Counted from the first letter of the stretch, positions 39,416-48,932 are shown. The stretch is DNA of 64,000 bases from Paraburkholderia youngii (GCF_013366925.1 NZ_JAALDK010000002.1:434001-498000); one strand, 5' to 3'. Translations and numbers: made by a program. The notes: generated by a model not told the origin, from the sequence alone.

Positions 39416-41419
39416 TTAATGGTCGAGAAATGGCCGAAGCCTGGCGGCGCGACTCGGGTGCATCAGTTTTCGCATTGCCTTGCTTTCGATCTGCCGGATG
39501 CGTTCGCGCGTCAGGTCGAACTGTTTGCCCAGTTCCTCGAGCGTATAGTCAGTCGATGTATCGATCCCGAAACGCATCCGCAACACCTTCGCTTCACGCG
39601 GCGACAATGCATCGAGCGCCTCATCGATTGCGACGCGCAGGTTCGCCTGCACGGCCGCATCTGCGGGCGATGCCGCCATCGGATCTTCGATCATATCGCC
39701 AAGTGTCGCGTCGGCATCCTCACCCACTGGCGTCTCGAGCGATACGGGTTGCCTCGCGACCTTCAACATGCCGCGAACCTTCTGTTCCGGCAGTTCCATG
39801 CGCTGCGCCAACGCGGCAGGATGAGCCTCGCGTCCGGTCTGCTGCAGGATCTCGCGGGAAATCCGGTTCAGCTTGTTGATCGACTCGATCATGTGCACCG
39901 GCACCCGGATCGTGCGGGCCTGATCCGCAAGTGAACGCGTCACTGCCTGCCGCACCCACCATGTTGCGTAGGTTGAAAACTTCCAGCCGCGTCGATATTC
40001 GAATTTGTCGACGGCTTTCATCAGGCCGATATTTCCTTCCTGGATGAGATCCAGAAAGTGCATGCCCCGGTTCACGTATTTTTTCGCAATGGAGATCACG
40101 AGCCGCAGGTTGGCCTCGACCATCTCGCGCTTTGCCTGCCGCATCTTTGACTCAGCCGCCATCATCTGCCGGTTGATTTTCTTCAGCTGCTGCAACGACA
40201 GTCCGACCTTCGCTTCGATATCGAGAAGCTTCTGCTGTTCGGCCTGAATTGCCGGCAGACTACGTTCGAGCGCGTCGCCGTACGCGCGCGACGACGCCGC
40301 CGTGTTTTCAGTCCACGTGAGATCAGTTTCTTGTCCAGGAAACGACGCGACGAATTTCTCGCGCGGCATGCCGCACCGGTCAACGGCAATTTGCAGGATA
40401 TGCCGCTCGACCGCACGCACCTGTGCGACCTGCTGTTGCACGTCGGTACATAGCCGGTCGATGGTTCGCGCCGTAAAGCGAATGGGCGCCAGCTCGCGCT
40501 GGATAGCTTCGCACAGGTGAGCGTGGGTCACGCGCCCCTTACCCTGCGCAGCACAGGAACCAGAAATCTGCTCGAACAGTTCGCGCACTCGTGCAAATAT
40601 AGCGAGGCTGTCGCTCGTGAGCTGTTTCAGACGCGCTTCGTGCGCCCTCGCCGTGTCCCGCTCTTCGAACTCACTGTCCTCATCGCCCTCGTCGCTCCCG
40701 GCGTCGTCACCATCAGCGATGGCCTGCTCGATGTCCGGCGTTTCAGCCTGGTCCGACGAGGACAGTTCGACCGATTCGGTTTTCTCATTGATGCCATCAA
40801 CCAGTTCGTCGATGCTCAGTTCGCCGGCTTCAACCTGCTTCGCGCTCAGAAGGATCGTGGAGATGGTCGCCGGGCAGGCCGCAATCGCCTGGACCATTTC
40901 GTGGAGGCCGTCTTCAATGCGCTTCGCAATCTCAACCTCGCCCGCGCGAGTCAATAATCCGGTCGCGCCCATTTCACGCATGTACATCCGGACGGGATCG
41001 GTCGTGCGCCCGAATTCCGAATCAACGGTAGAAAGCGCGACCTCGGCCTCCTCGTCGGCCTGGTCATCCGACATGGCTGCCGGCGCCGCGTCGTTCAAAA
41101 GCAGCGCCTCCGCTGAAGGTGCCTGCTCGTAGACTGCTACGCCCATGTCATTGAAGGTGCTGACAATGGTTTCAATGGCAGCGGTCTGCGCGAAGTTGTC
41201 CGGCAGATGATCGTTGATTTCGGCATGGGTCAGGTAGCCGCGCTCCTTGCCGAGCTGGATGAGTGCCCGCATCTGGCGCTGCTGCTCATCGTCCCGCGAC
41301 ACTGTTTCCACCGGCAGCAGGGTTGCGGCGGCCTTGCCCCTCGATGCGCGCTGGGCCGATGCGGTCGGCGCGGATGTAGCTATGTCCGGACGTGAGTTGC
41401 TCCGATCAACCTTTGCCAT
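39416..41419 (-). CDS. rpoD: Second RpoD-type sigma factor (group 1)
   Basis: A 667-residue primary-type sigma factor. Region 1.1 is present ([31 protein letters not shown]), a conserved 1.2 segment ([12 protein letters not shown]), the acidic non-conserved region ([18 protein letters not shown]), region 2 ([49 protein letters not shown]), 3 and 4.2 ([28 protein letters not shown]). An AGGAGA five bases ahead of ATG 41419 supports this start. It looks fully functional. As it sits in an accessory region beside an unknown DNA-binding protein, it is probably an additional copy, not the housekeeping one. Confidence 0.9.
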   Translation of the reverse strand: MAKVDRSNSRPDIATSAPTASAQRASRGKAAATLLPVETVSRDDEQQRQMRALIQLGKERGYLTHAEINDHLPDNFAQTAAIETIVSTFNDMGVAVYEQAPSAEALLLNDAAPAAMSDDQADEEAEVALSTVDSEFGRTTDPVRMYMREMGATGLLTRAGEVEIAKRIEDGLHEMVQAIAACPATISTILLSAKQVEAGELSIDELVDGINEKTESVELSSSDQAETPDIEQAIADGDDAGSDEGDEDSEFEERDTARAHEARLKQLTSDSLAIFARVRELFEQISGSCAAQGKGRVTHAHLCEAIQRELAPIRFTARTIDRLCTDVQQQVAQVRAVERHILQIAVDRCGMPREKFVASFPGQETDLTWTENTAASSRAYGDALERSLPAIQAEQQKLLDIEAKVGLSLQQLKKINRQMMAAESKMRQAKREMVEANLRLVISIAKKYVNRGMHFLDLIQEGNIGLMKAVDKFEYRRGWKFSTYATWWVRQAVTRSLADQARTIRVPVHMIESINKLNRISREILQQTGREAHPAALAQRMELPEQKVRGMLKVARQPVSLETPVGEDADATLGDMIEDPMAASPADAAVQANLRVAIDEALDALSPREAKVLRMRFGIDTSTDYTLEELGKQFDLTRERIRQIESKAMRKLMHPSRAARLRPFLDH

Positions 41420-42521
41420 ACATTCTCCTGGACGGGTTTGCCCAACGATCGCGAGGCCACGGGCCGCCGACGCCACAGCGGGCAAACCATGCACATTCCA
41501 GGGCTATGGGCGGCACAACGGTGATCGCAACGGGCAATGAACGCGGCCCGCAGATACGAGCGGGCGCTTGGGAAGCGCAAGACTTGGCGCAATGACACTC
41601 AGGCTGACAATGTAACACAAATTGCTGCAACGCACCAATTCACGAAGGGAAACGAAGCCTCCATGTCACGTGAAAATTGCCAGCGGTATCCTCGCCGAGG
41701 CGACGCCGGTGACGCTGCGGGTCGGTATTCCCACGAAGCGCGAAAGGACAGTGGCTCATGAGCACGAAGGCAACGACTGGCAGTGAGATCTTGAAGCCAC
41801 GATGGGACGATGATGCTAATTGCATTGGCAGCGGTAACTTGCGCTTGCGCACGCGGTGGGCATAGACGCAAATCCACTCCGCGAACCCGGATTGCATCGC
41901 CCCCTCGAAGGAATTGGCCGCTTGGCGCTTGTGTACCGTTATCTGCGTTGTCCGCTTTTAACGTACAGCCTCCAATAAACGTACGCGCTAACGCCTTCCT
42001 TTGGAGGAAACTTTCTCTCAGCTTCCAGTCGCAGGACCCGTGGGCAGCGTACTGGTCCACTCGACAATCGTTGGCAGCAGCGATAAAGCGCCTACCCGGA
42101 TGCTAGGTTTATGCGGCGCGCAGCCGGGCGTGTGACGAGATCGCCCCGACTCGCGTAAACAAGCGGCAAGCATGGTCTGGACAATTCTTACGTCCTGCAT
42201 TGTCGTTGCCGAGTGCTGGGATCGAGGCATCGAACCGGCAACACGAGAGGAGGCGCAGGCCCTGGCATTAACGGCGGAGTCGGCTTTCGCGTATCTCTGT
42301 TGCACCTTTCCAAGTTGGGACCCTGTCTTCAGCGACAGGAATGGGCCGTGAGCATTTCCGGCGCGAGCGCTACTTCTTTTCACGCATTGGCGTCAACCCA
42401 TTCCCGAGCCCATGAAATGCCGGCGGCCGTCGCCTCTGCTTCCGGACGAGCTCTTGTGCGCGGTGGGCGCCCTCTGCGGCCCGCTCGAATGTCCTGAGCC
42501 GCCCGACGCCAGGAGAAAACC
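41420..42521. other. 1.1-kb stretch with little coding evidence
   Basis: Upstream of rpoD and the antitoxin gene. The only frame with protein-like composition is 42172-42351 (listed). A short run near 41660-41775 reads KIASGILAEATPVTLRVGIPTKRERTVAHEHEGNDWQ, which might be a gene fragment, but I cannot identify it. Otherwise nothing is seen. Confidence 0.4.
42172..42351 (+). CDS. Possible small protein, 59 residues
   Basis: MVWTILTSCIVVAECWDRGIEP at the front, then an acidic helix (TREEAQALALTAESAFAYL) and a CC-T-F-P-S-W ending. No family recognised, no strong ribosome site, and it could be a chance frame. It is listed because residue composition resembles a real short protein. Confidence 0.2.
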   Translation: MVWTILTSCIVVAECWDRGIEPATREEAQALALTAESAFAYLCCTFPSWDPVFSDRNGP

Positions 42522-42971
42522 TTGGACGTATCTCAGGCTACGGCTGCCGCTCTCGCGGGTGGCGTCCTATCTGCCATTCTGAAGGCCCAAGGCGGCTCCT
42601 TCTACGTCGAACTCGAAAACCGCGCCGCTGGTACAGCCGTGCTCGTCACGTCGAACAATCGCCGGCCACGCGCGTTTCGCAACCCGGTCAAGGCACTTGA
42701 GGTGATTCGCGAACTCGGCCTGCAGACGGGAAAATTTTCGCTCGAGGCCTGGCGGCCGGATGAAGTTGAAATCGACCGACACAGCCGGCCCGACCGCGCC
42801 GAGGCGATGAAGGCTACGCACGCGAGCGCCGCGGCCTACGATAAGTGGGTGAGCCAGCAGGTACAGGATGCCATCGACGACCCGCGTCCGACGATCGCGC
42901 ACGACGACGTAATGAACGAAGCCGATGCACGCATTGAGGCAATGCGGAAGGGCAAGCGTGCGAAGGCTTGA
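42522..42971 (+). CDS. ParE-associated antitoxin-like protein
   Basis: A 149-residue protein whose last 50 residues (KWVSQQVQDAIDDPRPTIAHDDVMNEADARIEAM) match the antitoxins found immediately before RelE/ParE toxins. The first 90 residues form a beta-alpha domain (SFYVELENRAAGTAVLVTSNNRRPRAFRNPVKALEVIRELG), unusually long for this family. The start is TTG at 42522 with AGGAG six bases ahead. It overlaps the toxin gene by 14 bases. The toxin is broken, so this may be an orphan antitoxin or autoregulator. Confidence 0.65.
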   Translation: MDVSQATAAALAGGVLSAILKAQGGSFYVELENRAAGTAVLVTSNNRRPRAFRNPVKALEVIRELGLQTGKFSLEAWRPDEVEIDRHSRPDRAEAMKATHASAAAYDKWVSQQVQDAIDDPRPTIAHDDVMNEADARIEAMRKGKRAKA

Positions 42972-43233
42972 ATGGAAGGTACAGGCAGAAAACAACCTCT
43001 TTGACATACTCGACTACATTTGACGGGACAATCCCGATGCCGCGCTCGGGCTGGTGGAAAAGATCCGCACCAAGGTTGACGGCCTTCGACAGCGCCCAAC
43101 GCTGTATCGTGCCGGGCGCGTTCGAGGCACCCGCGAAATGATCATTCACCGCAACTACATTGTGTTCTATCGCGCCAGCGATGAAGTGGTGACGATCCTG
43201 CGCGTAAAACACGCCCGTCAGCAGTGGCCTTAA
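42958..43233 (+). pseudogene. ParE/RelE-type toxin with in-frame stop
   Basis: From GTG 42958 the frame reads VRRLEWKVQAENNLFDILDYI, then TGA at 43021, then RDNPDAALGLVEKIRTKVDG, LYRAGRVRGTREMIIHRNYIVFYRASDEVVTILRVKHARQQWP to TAA 43233. The total of 92 codons is the family's length and all the usual blocks are present, including the R-x-G-R-V-x-G-T-R-E core. Only one nonsense codon interrupts it, so loss is recent or the toxin has been silenced. Confidence 0.75.
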
Positions 43234-43255
43234 TCATGCCGGTGACCGCAAGCCG

Positions 43256-43487
43256 CTTTCGCGGCATCCTTTCCGTCACCGGCTTCGACGATCTCGCGAT
43301 CGCACGCGAAGCGCGCCCGCCCCTTACGACGATGTACGTGGACACACGCGAGATCGGCACGGTGGCCGCGAGGCATCTGCTCGATGCGCTAGACGGCCAC
43401 GCGACGCGGCAAGGATATACGGTGCCAGCCGTGCTGAAAGTACGCGGGTCAACAGGGCCGTGTCACGATTCGGCTGGCAAAGGATGA
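43256..43487 (+). pseudogene. LacI-family regulator fragment (C-terminus)
   Basis: Reads ILSVTGFDDLAIAREARPPLTTMYVDTREIGTVAARHLLDALDG and VPAVLKVRGSTGP. This is the end of a LacI/GalR-type regulator, including the GFDD segment and the usual RGSTG tail. The DNA-binding and most of the sugar-binding domain are missing. It directly follows the broken toxin gene. Confidence 0.7.
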
Positions 43488-43574
43488 TGATTTTCGTGTG
43501 CGCTTGCGGGTGGCAAGGATGCAGTTCAGTGCTTGACCGAACGGCATTACCGGCGAAGCAGGGTTTTTACTGCT

Positions 43575-43949
43575 TTACGCCGAGGTCGCGCCAAAGCTGA
43601 AACCGATACCTTCATTCGCAGGTGCTTCAACCAGCGTCTTACTGGCATGGTCCACCTTATATCGCTTTTCTCTTTGAAGCTCGTCGAGCTGGATAGGAAT
43701 TACATCGATATGCTGATGATCGATCTTGCTGTGATCGTGAGCACGCTGACGCACCTTTTTCACGTCGGTGGCGCCGTGGTGAACGCTGATAATCCTGCCA
43801 GAGCGGGTATCGTAGGTCAGCTGACCAACGCCGAGCCTCGACAGCACCTGCTCCAGATCGGTGTCTTCGAACGCGTCGCGATAACTCTTTTCGGCAATCG
43901 CCTCCCCTGGCGCCGGAACGAGTTCGGCAAATTGAAGAAAGAATGTATC
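43575..43949 (-). pseudogene. Chimeric remnant: isochorismatase-like start fused to unrelated tail
   Basis: On the minus strand the frame reads FAELVPAPGEAIAEKSYRDAFEDTDLEQVLSRLGVGQL, which matches the middle of isochorismatase-family hydrolases. It then continues as TYDTRSGRIISVHHGATDVKKVRQRAHDHSKIDHQHIDVIP and ...GIGFSFGATSA, which is not isochorismatase-like. No start codon supports the first part (a TGA stop precedes it). It is most likely a recombination scar joining two broken genes. Confidence 0.5.
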
Positions 43950-44037
43950 TCAGCGGGATCTCCTGCTCAGAATGCGGCACTCACCGGACAGTCGTACCTA
44001 TCGCAACAGTGTTAGCGCCGCCGCCTCGCCTTGCCGA

Positions 44038-44907
44038 TCACAGTCGCTGCACCGTGAGACTTTCCATCACGTAAGGCGCGAACCGGAAGTCGCGGATCGC
44101 GATGATACGGTCGTCGTCGGTCCAATCCAGCAGGATGACATATGCCACGCCCGCGTCGGCCACTACCGGATCGGTAGCCAGCAGCACCGGGCGATGCTCG
44201 GCCCAGCCCAATGACAGCGAACAGCCGATCGACTCCGCATACCGCGTGAAGTAGACCGAGACGTCTTTACGGCCCGCCAGACGCGCTCGACTCACGAGGT
44301 CGAGACGGACTTCTTCGGCGAGCAGATCGCGTAACGCGTCGAAGTCGCGAGCGTTGAAACGCTCGGCGTAAGCGCGCAGCCGCTCGAGGTCGGCTTCGGC
44401 GAGGCGCGGTAGCGCGGCGTCGGATACGCCGACCAGTTCCCTGAGCCGACCGCGCCCCCGGTGCAGCGCGGCCTTGACTGATGGAACGCTGACACTCAGG
44501 ATCGCTGCCGTTTCCGTTAGCGAATAGCCAAGTACATCCGCAAGGACCACGCAAGAGCGCTGAACGACGGACAGATGCAGAAACATCGCGAGACTCGCGG
44601 TCGCCGCCACTCTCGCATCGGCCTGGGCGCCGTGGTCCGTCAGATTCGCCAGCGCCTCGTCGGACTCCTGGTGGCCTTGTCGCTTGCGGCGGCGCAGTGC
44701 ATCCAGCGCCGCGTGATGAGCAATGGCCAGCAACCAGCTTTCCGGGTGCAAAATCTCGCCGGCTGCCGAACAGGCCGCGACCGCATTGGACAGCGTCTCC
44801 TGAACGACGTCTTCTCCATCGAAAGCCGAGCCCATCATGCGCGTGCAATACCGATGCAGACGCGGGCGCATCGCCGCCATCAGTTGAGTGAGTTCATTCG
44901 CATCCAA
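44038..44907 (-). CDS. ECF sigma factor with SnoaL-like C-terminal domain
   Basis: A 289-residue extracytoplasmic-function sigma factor. Region 2 (MRPRLHRYCTRMMGSAFDGEDVVQETLSNAV), a linker (WLLAIAHHAALDALRRRKRQ) and region 4 (VLADVLGYSLTETAAILSVSVPSVKAALHRGRGRLREL) are followed by a SnoaL-like domain (YAERFNARDFDALRDLLAEEVRLDL...), as in SigJ-type proteins without an anti-sigma partner. A TTG at 44907 with GGAGG about eight bases ahead is the best start; a GTG at 44934 is the alternative. It is divergent from the small protein gene at 45076, its likely target. Confidence 0.75.
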   Translation of the reverse strand: MDANELTQLMAAMRPRLHRYCTRMMGSAFDGEDVVQETLSNAVAACSAAGEILHPESWLLAIAHHAALDALRRRKRQGHQESDEALANLTDHGAQADARVAATASLAMFLHLSVVQRSCVVLADVLGYSLTETAAILSVSVPSVKAALHRGRGRLRELVGVSDAALPRLAEADLERLRAYAERFNARDFDALRDLLAEEVRLDLVSRARLAGRKDVSVYFTRYAESIGCSLSLGWAEHRPVLLATDPVVADAGVAYVILLDWTDDDRIIAIRDFRFAPYVMESLTVQRL

Positions 44908-45075
44908 AGCCGAATCCTCCGGTTGATCCCGCACCCCGATATCGAATAGACGTTCCCGCTCACCCAAAGGATGCGGTCCGGAAAAATTTTTTTTGCGCGC
45001 ATCCTTTAGCTTGTCGCCGTCGTCTTTACGGTTATCGGACCACACCGGCGCCGATAACCGTGAAAGGAAGAAATC

Positions 45076-45399
45076 ATGCAACGACTGACACTGGTGCGCT
45101 ACACCATCAAACCCGAACAAACCGCGGAAAACGAAGCGCTGTCGCGGGCTGTGTTCGATAGCCTCCGGAATACGGCGCCCGAACACACCGCCTATGCGCT
45201 GTTCAGAAACGGCCGTGAATTCATTCACCTCTTCGTGAATCTCGCCGCTGACGATTCGGCAGCCGTCACCGAGCTTCCTGCCTTCAAGGCATACCAGAAA
45301 GGTCTCACGGAACGCCTGGAAGCGCCCGTCGAAGTCTTGCGATTGGGCGTCGACTTACTGGACTCGTACGGTTTGCCAGACGATTCGGCGGCACGTTGA
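45076..45399 (+). CDS. Small ABM-like (dimeric alpha-beta barrel) protein
   Basis: A 107-residue protein with a ferredoxin-like layout: strand LTLVRYTIKP, helix NEALSRAVFDSLR, strands HTAYALFRNGREFIHLFVN, and helix LPAFKAYQKGLTERL. It resembles antibiotic-biosynthesis-monooxygenase-type or stress-response dimeric barrels. The ATG has GAAAGGAAG ahead. It is divergent from the ECF sigma gene, and the intervening 168 bases contain an A/T-rich stretch suited to promoters. Function unknown. Confidence 0.6.
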   Translation: MQRLTLVRYTIKPEQTAENEALSRAVFDSLRNTAPEHTAYALFRNGREFIHLFVNLAADDSAAVTELPAFKAYQKGLTERLEAPVEVLRLGVDLLDSYGLPDDSAAR

Positions 45400-45439
45400 A
45401 TCGGAGGATGCGCTTCGGATATTGCGGCGCTGGTCAACA

Positions 45440-45820
45440 TCACTGGCGCCGCCGACGTACACCAGGCCCGAGGCGTCGCAACGGGGTGGTTTGCCCGATA
45501 GCCTGGAGATCCGCTATTTCGCCGGATTTCCCTGCTGATGGTTGACGGTGCCCGTCCAAGCCTGCTGGCCACCGAACGGGTCGAGTCCCGACTACCAGTG
45601 AGCGTGAAATCTCCTCGCGCTCGGCCAACGTCAACGCCAGTCTGGAACGACGTCGTAGTGCCGGCCGTATTCCACCTGTCTGCGCCAGGATTCCCTGCAC
45701 CGACGAGTGATTCCGATCGAACAGTTGCGCAATATGCTGAAGCGACTCGCCTTTCTGTCAGAGCTCCCACATTAACGCTTTCTGGCTTTCGCTATAAAAG
45801 GTCCGGGCTGTACTTCATCT
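45440..45820 (-). pseudogene. IS30-family transposase N-terminal remnant
   Basis: On the minus strand the reading MWEL*QKGESLQHIAQLFDRNHSSVQGILAQTGGIRP, then SRLALTLAEREEISRSLV and, in another frame, LGRAPSTISREIRRNSG, matches the DNA-binding start of IS30 transposases. A TGA and at least one frameshift interrupt it. The catalytic domain is absent. A 23-base sequence at 45856-45878 resembles the tail of the other IS30 remnant. Confidence 0.65.
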
Positions 45821-45878
45821 GCAACTCTCCCGCTGCTTACGCAACTTCGATTGTGTTGCGTCGACCGGTTGAATCCGC

Positions 45879-46254
45879 ATTAGTGAACGGCCATTTCCAG
45901 TTGAACATGCTCGCCACACCCCTCGGCCCGGATAGTCACGCTGCGCGGTCCGACCACGCCGAAGATGTCGGTTTGCCTGTCACAGCCTGTTGCTGTCGAA
46001 TCCTGTTAGCGGCGACTGGTTGACATTGACCAACAACTGCTCAGTAACTGAGCCGGCCGTACGGCAAGAGCAGTTTGGCGGTCAGGGATACTCTGTCTAG
46101 AATATCTGGGAGCCGACGCTGCGAACTTTCGCGCGACGTGAAGTTGAAGAAGGGGGCGCCATGAAGGCGGCAATTACTGGCTTCGTTGCCCAATTTGCCC
46201 TGTGTGAACTGTGGCAGTGTTCGCCGTCAGTGTGTGAAGGTCTCGCGCCCGGCG
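45879..46254. other. Intergenic, no gene seen
   Basis: A 376-base stretch between IS30 remnant and a degraded gene. Short frames exist but look like chance. Confidence 0.35.
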
Positions 46255-46600
46255 CTAGTCATCTTTCAGGAAGGCCTCATAGTGGTAAACGCAGAGACCA
46301 TTGTAATCTTCATCCCCTGGGTCCGAGATCCGTTGTAGACCACCATAACGGACGTTGATTCTCTCTCCTTTCCGTAAGCAATGGCCTGATCGATACGCTC
46401 CTGCGAGAAACCCTGCGTGGCAGGAGCAGCATGTGTCCATTCAGCGCCGGGGGAAAGGAGACTGCTCGGCAGACTCGCCCGGCGTCGACAACGATAGCGG
46501 CTGCGACGCGCATCCGACGAACGTTAATGCAAGCCCAACTGCAACAGTCAGACCGAACAGGAAGCCCTCGTGCCTGATTCGCAGCCTGCGCCTTCGGCAT
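46255..46600 (-). pseudogene. Possible serine-hydrolase lipoprotein remnant
   Basis: On the minus strand a lipoprotein-like start (hydrophobic LFGLTVAVGLALTFVGC with a lipobox) runs to a stop at 46441. In a shifted frame AEWTHAAPATQGFSQERIDQAIAYGKERE...VVYNG follows, which resembles the start of beta-lactamase-type serine hydrolases. There are no catalytic motifs beyond this. The assignment is tentative; a tiny frame ending YHYEAFLKDD also overlaps. Confidence 0.3.
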
Positions 46601-46807
46601 GGAATGATGCGCAGCCTTGTCCGATGACGCGGTCGCCAAGTTTGTTGCTGCCTGGCGCGCGAGGGCTTGCGTGCGTATCGCGGGGTTCTTCGTCCTGACG
46701 ATGACACGCTGACCGTCTTGCTGATGGTCCTGACGCGCGCAACTTGTGGGTTGCCGCTGCCTTCACACATTAACAGCCAGCGCCATCACTCGGCCCGCGT
46801 CATCGCG

Positions 46808-47881
46808 TTATCGCCGCAGCGGATGCTCAAGAAAAAATCGCAGCATTTCCGCACTCGCATCTGGCCCCATGGGATCGGTGTAGCTGCCCCGCGCATTTCC
46901 GCCTGCCCACGCGTGTGGTGCCCCGTGAATAGTCCACAGTTCGGCGTCCATGCCGTTCGTGGAGACCAGATGGGAGACGGTACACGCACGTCGACCTGCA
47001 ACTGTCCGACGCGGTTCGCGGCCGTCATGCAGTCGCGCGTCGAAACCCTGAACGAGCCGCATGGCATTCCGCATGTGAACCGTGGCGTCCGCGTCGCCGT
47101 GAAAGACGATGACCGGCCGCTTCGGTAATGAGGCGGTACCGTCCATGGCGTCTCGTGCGTGTCTGGGAGGCCTGCCGCCTTTCATGGCCGCGAGCGCGGA
47201 GGGAAGATCGTGTGCGCATCCTGCTGGAAGACCAGAATGCACACCTGCGGCCGCGTACAGCTCTGGATACGCGCCAATCATGATCGCCGCCATTGCTCCC
47301 CCCGCGGACAGACCCGCGACGTACACGCGCGCGGGATCGACGCTGTGGGCTCCAATAATTTCGCGTGTTATGCCTGCGATCAACGACGGTTCACCGCGTC
47401 CGCAACGCTGATCATCGGGTTTGAACCAGTTCCAGCACTTCGACGGATTTGCCTGCTGCGGCTGCTCGGGATAGGCGACGAGAAATCGATGCTGCTCAGC
47501 CAACGAATTCATCTGCGTGCCCGCCGCGAAATCATCGGCGTTCTGTGTGCAGCCATGCAGCATCACGATCAATGGCAGCGGCTCGCTGTGATTGCCTGCC
47601 GGCACATACAGTCTATATTGCCGGCGGCCCACGGCATTCGAATACATATGCGTGCTGAAATGTCCCCGGTTCTCGACGTCAACGCGGACTTCTCGCGGTT
47701 TGAGCGTTTCGGCGTTCCTTTTCGCCGGCGCCTCGAATACAACGGTAGCGGCTTCCGGGGTCACCTCGCGTGGCACCGCCCCGTTCACGACACCTCCGGT
47801 CTCCCCGCGCAGGGCACGTTGTATCGCCTGCGTAGCTTCGGCGGGGCCGCGGGTGCGCAGCAAAGTCATTGCTTCGCGCAT
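46808..47881 (-). CDS. PHB-depolymerase-family esterase
   Basis: A 357-residue alpha/beta hydrolase of the esterase-PHB family. The oxyanion HGC (109-111), the nucleophile Ser192 in GLSAGG, and the His near the end (GAPHAWAGGNARGS) are present. It has no signal peptide. ATG at 47881 is the first in-frame start after a stop 16 codons upstream; the predicted N-terminus begins MREAMTLLRTRG, typical of intracellular versions. It follows a ribbon-helix-helix regulator gene by 68 bases. Substrates may be short hydroxyalkanoates or esters. Confidence 0.83.
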   Translation of the reverse strand: MREAMTLLRTRGPAEATQAIQRALRGETGGVVNGAVPREVTPEAATVVFEAPAKRNAETLKPREVRVDVENRGHFSTHMYSNAVGRRQYRLYVPAGNHSEPLPLIVMLHGCTQNADDFAAGTQMNSLAEQHRFLVAYPEQPQQANPSKCWNWFKPDDQRCGRGEPSLIAGITREIIGAHSVDPARVYVAGLSAGGAMAAIMIGAYPELYAAAGVHSGLPAGCAHDLPSALAAMKGGRPPRHARDAMDGTASLPKRPVIVFHGDADATVHMRNAMRLVQGFDARLHDGREPRRTVAGRRACTVSHLVSTNGMDAELWTIHGAPHAWAGGNARGSYTDPMGPDASAEMLRFFLEHPLRR

Positions 47882-47949
47882 GGAGTTCAGAAAACCTTGT
47901 TCGAGTTTCCTAGTGTTGGTCCGTTAAGGATTGAGCGTCGGACGCGCTG

Positions 47950-48375
47950 CTAGCGGATTCTGTCGGCGAGCGCTGTCTTGACGGCAGTCGATGCGTGAAA
48001 GGCACCCAACACCACGACGCTTTCGATGGTCGCGAGTGCGAGTTCCGGGGTGACGTCGCCAGCGATGCTGGCGAGTCCCAGCACCTGGATGGTGAGGCGC
48101 TGATGAGCGGCACGAACCGCTTCCAGATCCTGCCGCGAAAAATGCTGTAGGCCGAGCACAAGCGCACGGCGTGTCACCGTTTCCTGAACGACCTGTGCAT
48201 GCAGCGCCAACTGATTGCGAATGGCGGTTCTGATCAGGTCCGTCCGGTTTGAATAAAAGCCTTCTTCCACCAGCAGATCGATCTGGCCGAGGTCGACAGG
48301 GCCGAGGTTGATCGTGATTTTTTCCGACTCGCCGCCCCTGGGGCGACTCGTGCCGCGGGACGCGGGGTTTTCCAT
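47950..48375 (-). CDS. Ribbon-helix-helix (CopG-type) regulator
   Basis: A 141-residue regulator. KITINLGPVDLGQIDLLVEEGFYSNRTDLIRTAIRNQL (residues about 16-55) is a CopG-type ribbon-helix-helix. The rest is helical, with AVRAAHQRLTIQVLGLA and a TPELALATIESVVVLGAF ending. The ATG at 48375 follows GGATGGAAAA; a GTG at 48429 is a less likely start. It is directly ahead of the esterase gene and probably controls it and itself. Confidence 0.75.
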   Translation of the reverse strand: MENPASRGTSRPRGGESEKITINLGPVDLGQIDLLVEEGFYSNRTDLIRTAIRNQLALHAQVVQETVTRRALVLGLQHFSRQDLEAVRAAHQRLTIQVLGLASIAGDVTPELALATIESVVVLGAFHASTAVKTALADRIR

Positions 48376-48391
48376 TTTTCCATCCGGTGGA

Positions 48392-48405
48392 CATCCATTT
48401 GGATG
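48392..48405. promoter_or_regulatory. Candidate operator for the RHH regulator
   Basis: CATCCA-TT-TGGATG, a near-palindrome with six-base arms, 17 bases upstream of the regulator ATG. Further CATCC copies lie at 48380. RHH proteins usually bind such short inverted or tandem repeats at their own promoters. Binding is inference. Confidence 0.4.
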
Positions 48406-48585
48406 GTTATAGGCGTATTTTCGCTGCACCGCAACATAATTTTCGCTTCAGGCGACTGCAACAGAGGGGCTCGTCGTTTCCTGGTTCCAAGCTGCTTTGC
48501 CGCCGGCACGGTATGCGAATTGCGGTCACGAACCTACGGATTAACGCCGTCCGGTGTTGACCGGTTCGTACTTGAGGAGACTGCC

Positions 48586-48861
48586 ATGCGAGTTGCGACG
48601 ATAGGGGTTTTGATTTCGGCGCTTTTAGTTGGAACATCGGGCAGCGTTTTCGCCCAAGGCGCGGGCGGCGGTGCCGCTGGAGGACAAGGCGGTACTGGAA
48701 TGAGCAAGCCAAACTCTAGCGGGTCGACCGATACGGTCTCAGGCGCGTCAGGGGCTAACACCATGGCACCGGCGACGACCAGTTCTCACAACAAGATGCA
48801 TAAGAAGGCCGGACCCGCCACGCCTTCGTCAGCTACCAACCCTGCCTCGGGTGGAAGCTGA
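48586..48861 (+). CDS. Small exported Gly/Ser/Ala-rich protein
   Basis: A 91-residue protein with a signal peptide (MRVATIGVLISALLVGTSGSVFAQ, cut after FA-Q). The mature part is unstructured, Gly-, Ser- and Thr-rich and ends ATNPASGGS. GAGGAG stands ahead of ATG 48586. A similar small exported protein is at 58875. Function unknown; possibly a periplasmic or secreted stress protein. Confidence 0.65.
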   Translation: MRVATIGVLISALLVGTSGSVFAQGAGGGAAGGQGGTGMSKPNSSGSTDTVSGASGANTMAPATTSSHNKMHKKAGPATPSSATNPASGGS

Positions 48862-48902
48862 TGATAGAAATTGAGTCGTAGGCGGACCTCAGGTCCAAGG
48901 AG

Positions 48903-48932
48903 TCCTCAGGCCCAGGAGGCCGGGCCTGAGGA
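48903..48932 (+). terminator. Hairpin downstream of the small exported protein gene
   Basis: Eleven-base perfect arms TCCTCAGGCCC (48903-48913) and GGGCCTGAGGA (48922-48932) with an eight-base loop, 42 bases after the stop at 48861. There is no U-run, so termination efficiency is uncertain. Confidence 0.5.

Noticed and set aside
41640..41780. Protein-like run KIASGILAEATPVTLRVGIPTKRERTVAHEHEGNDWQ
   Set aside because: Too short, no start signal and no family recognised; might be a fragment but cannot be supported.
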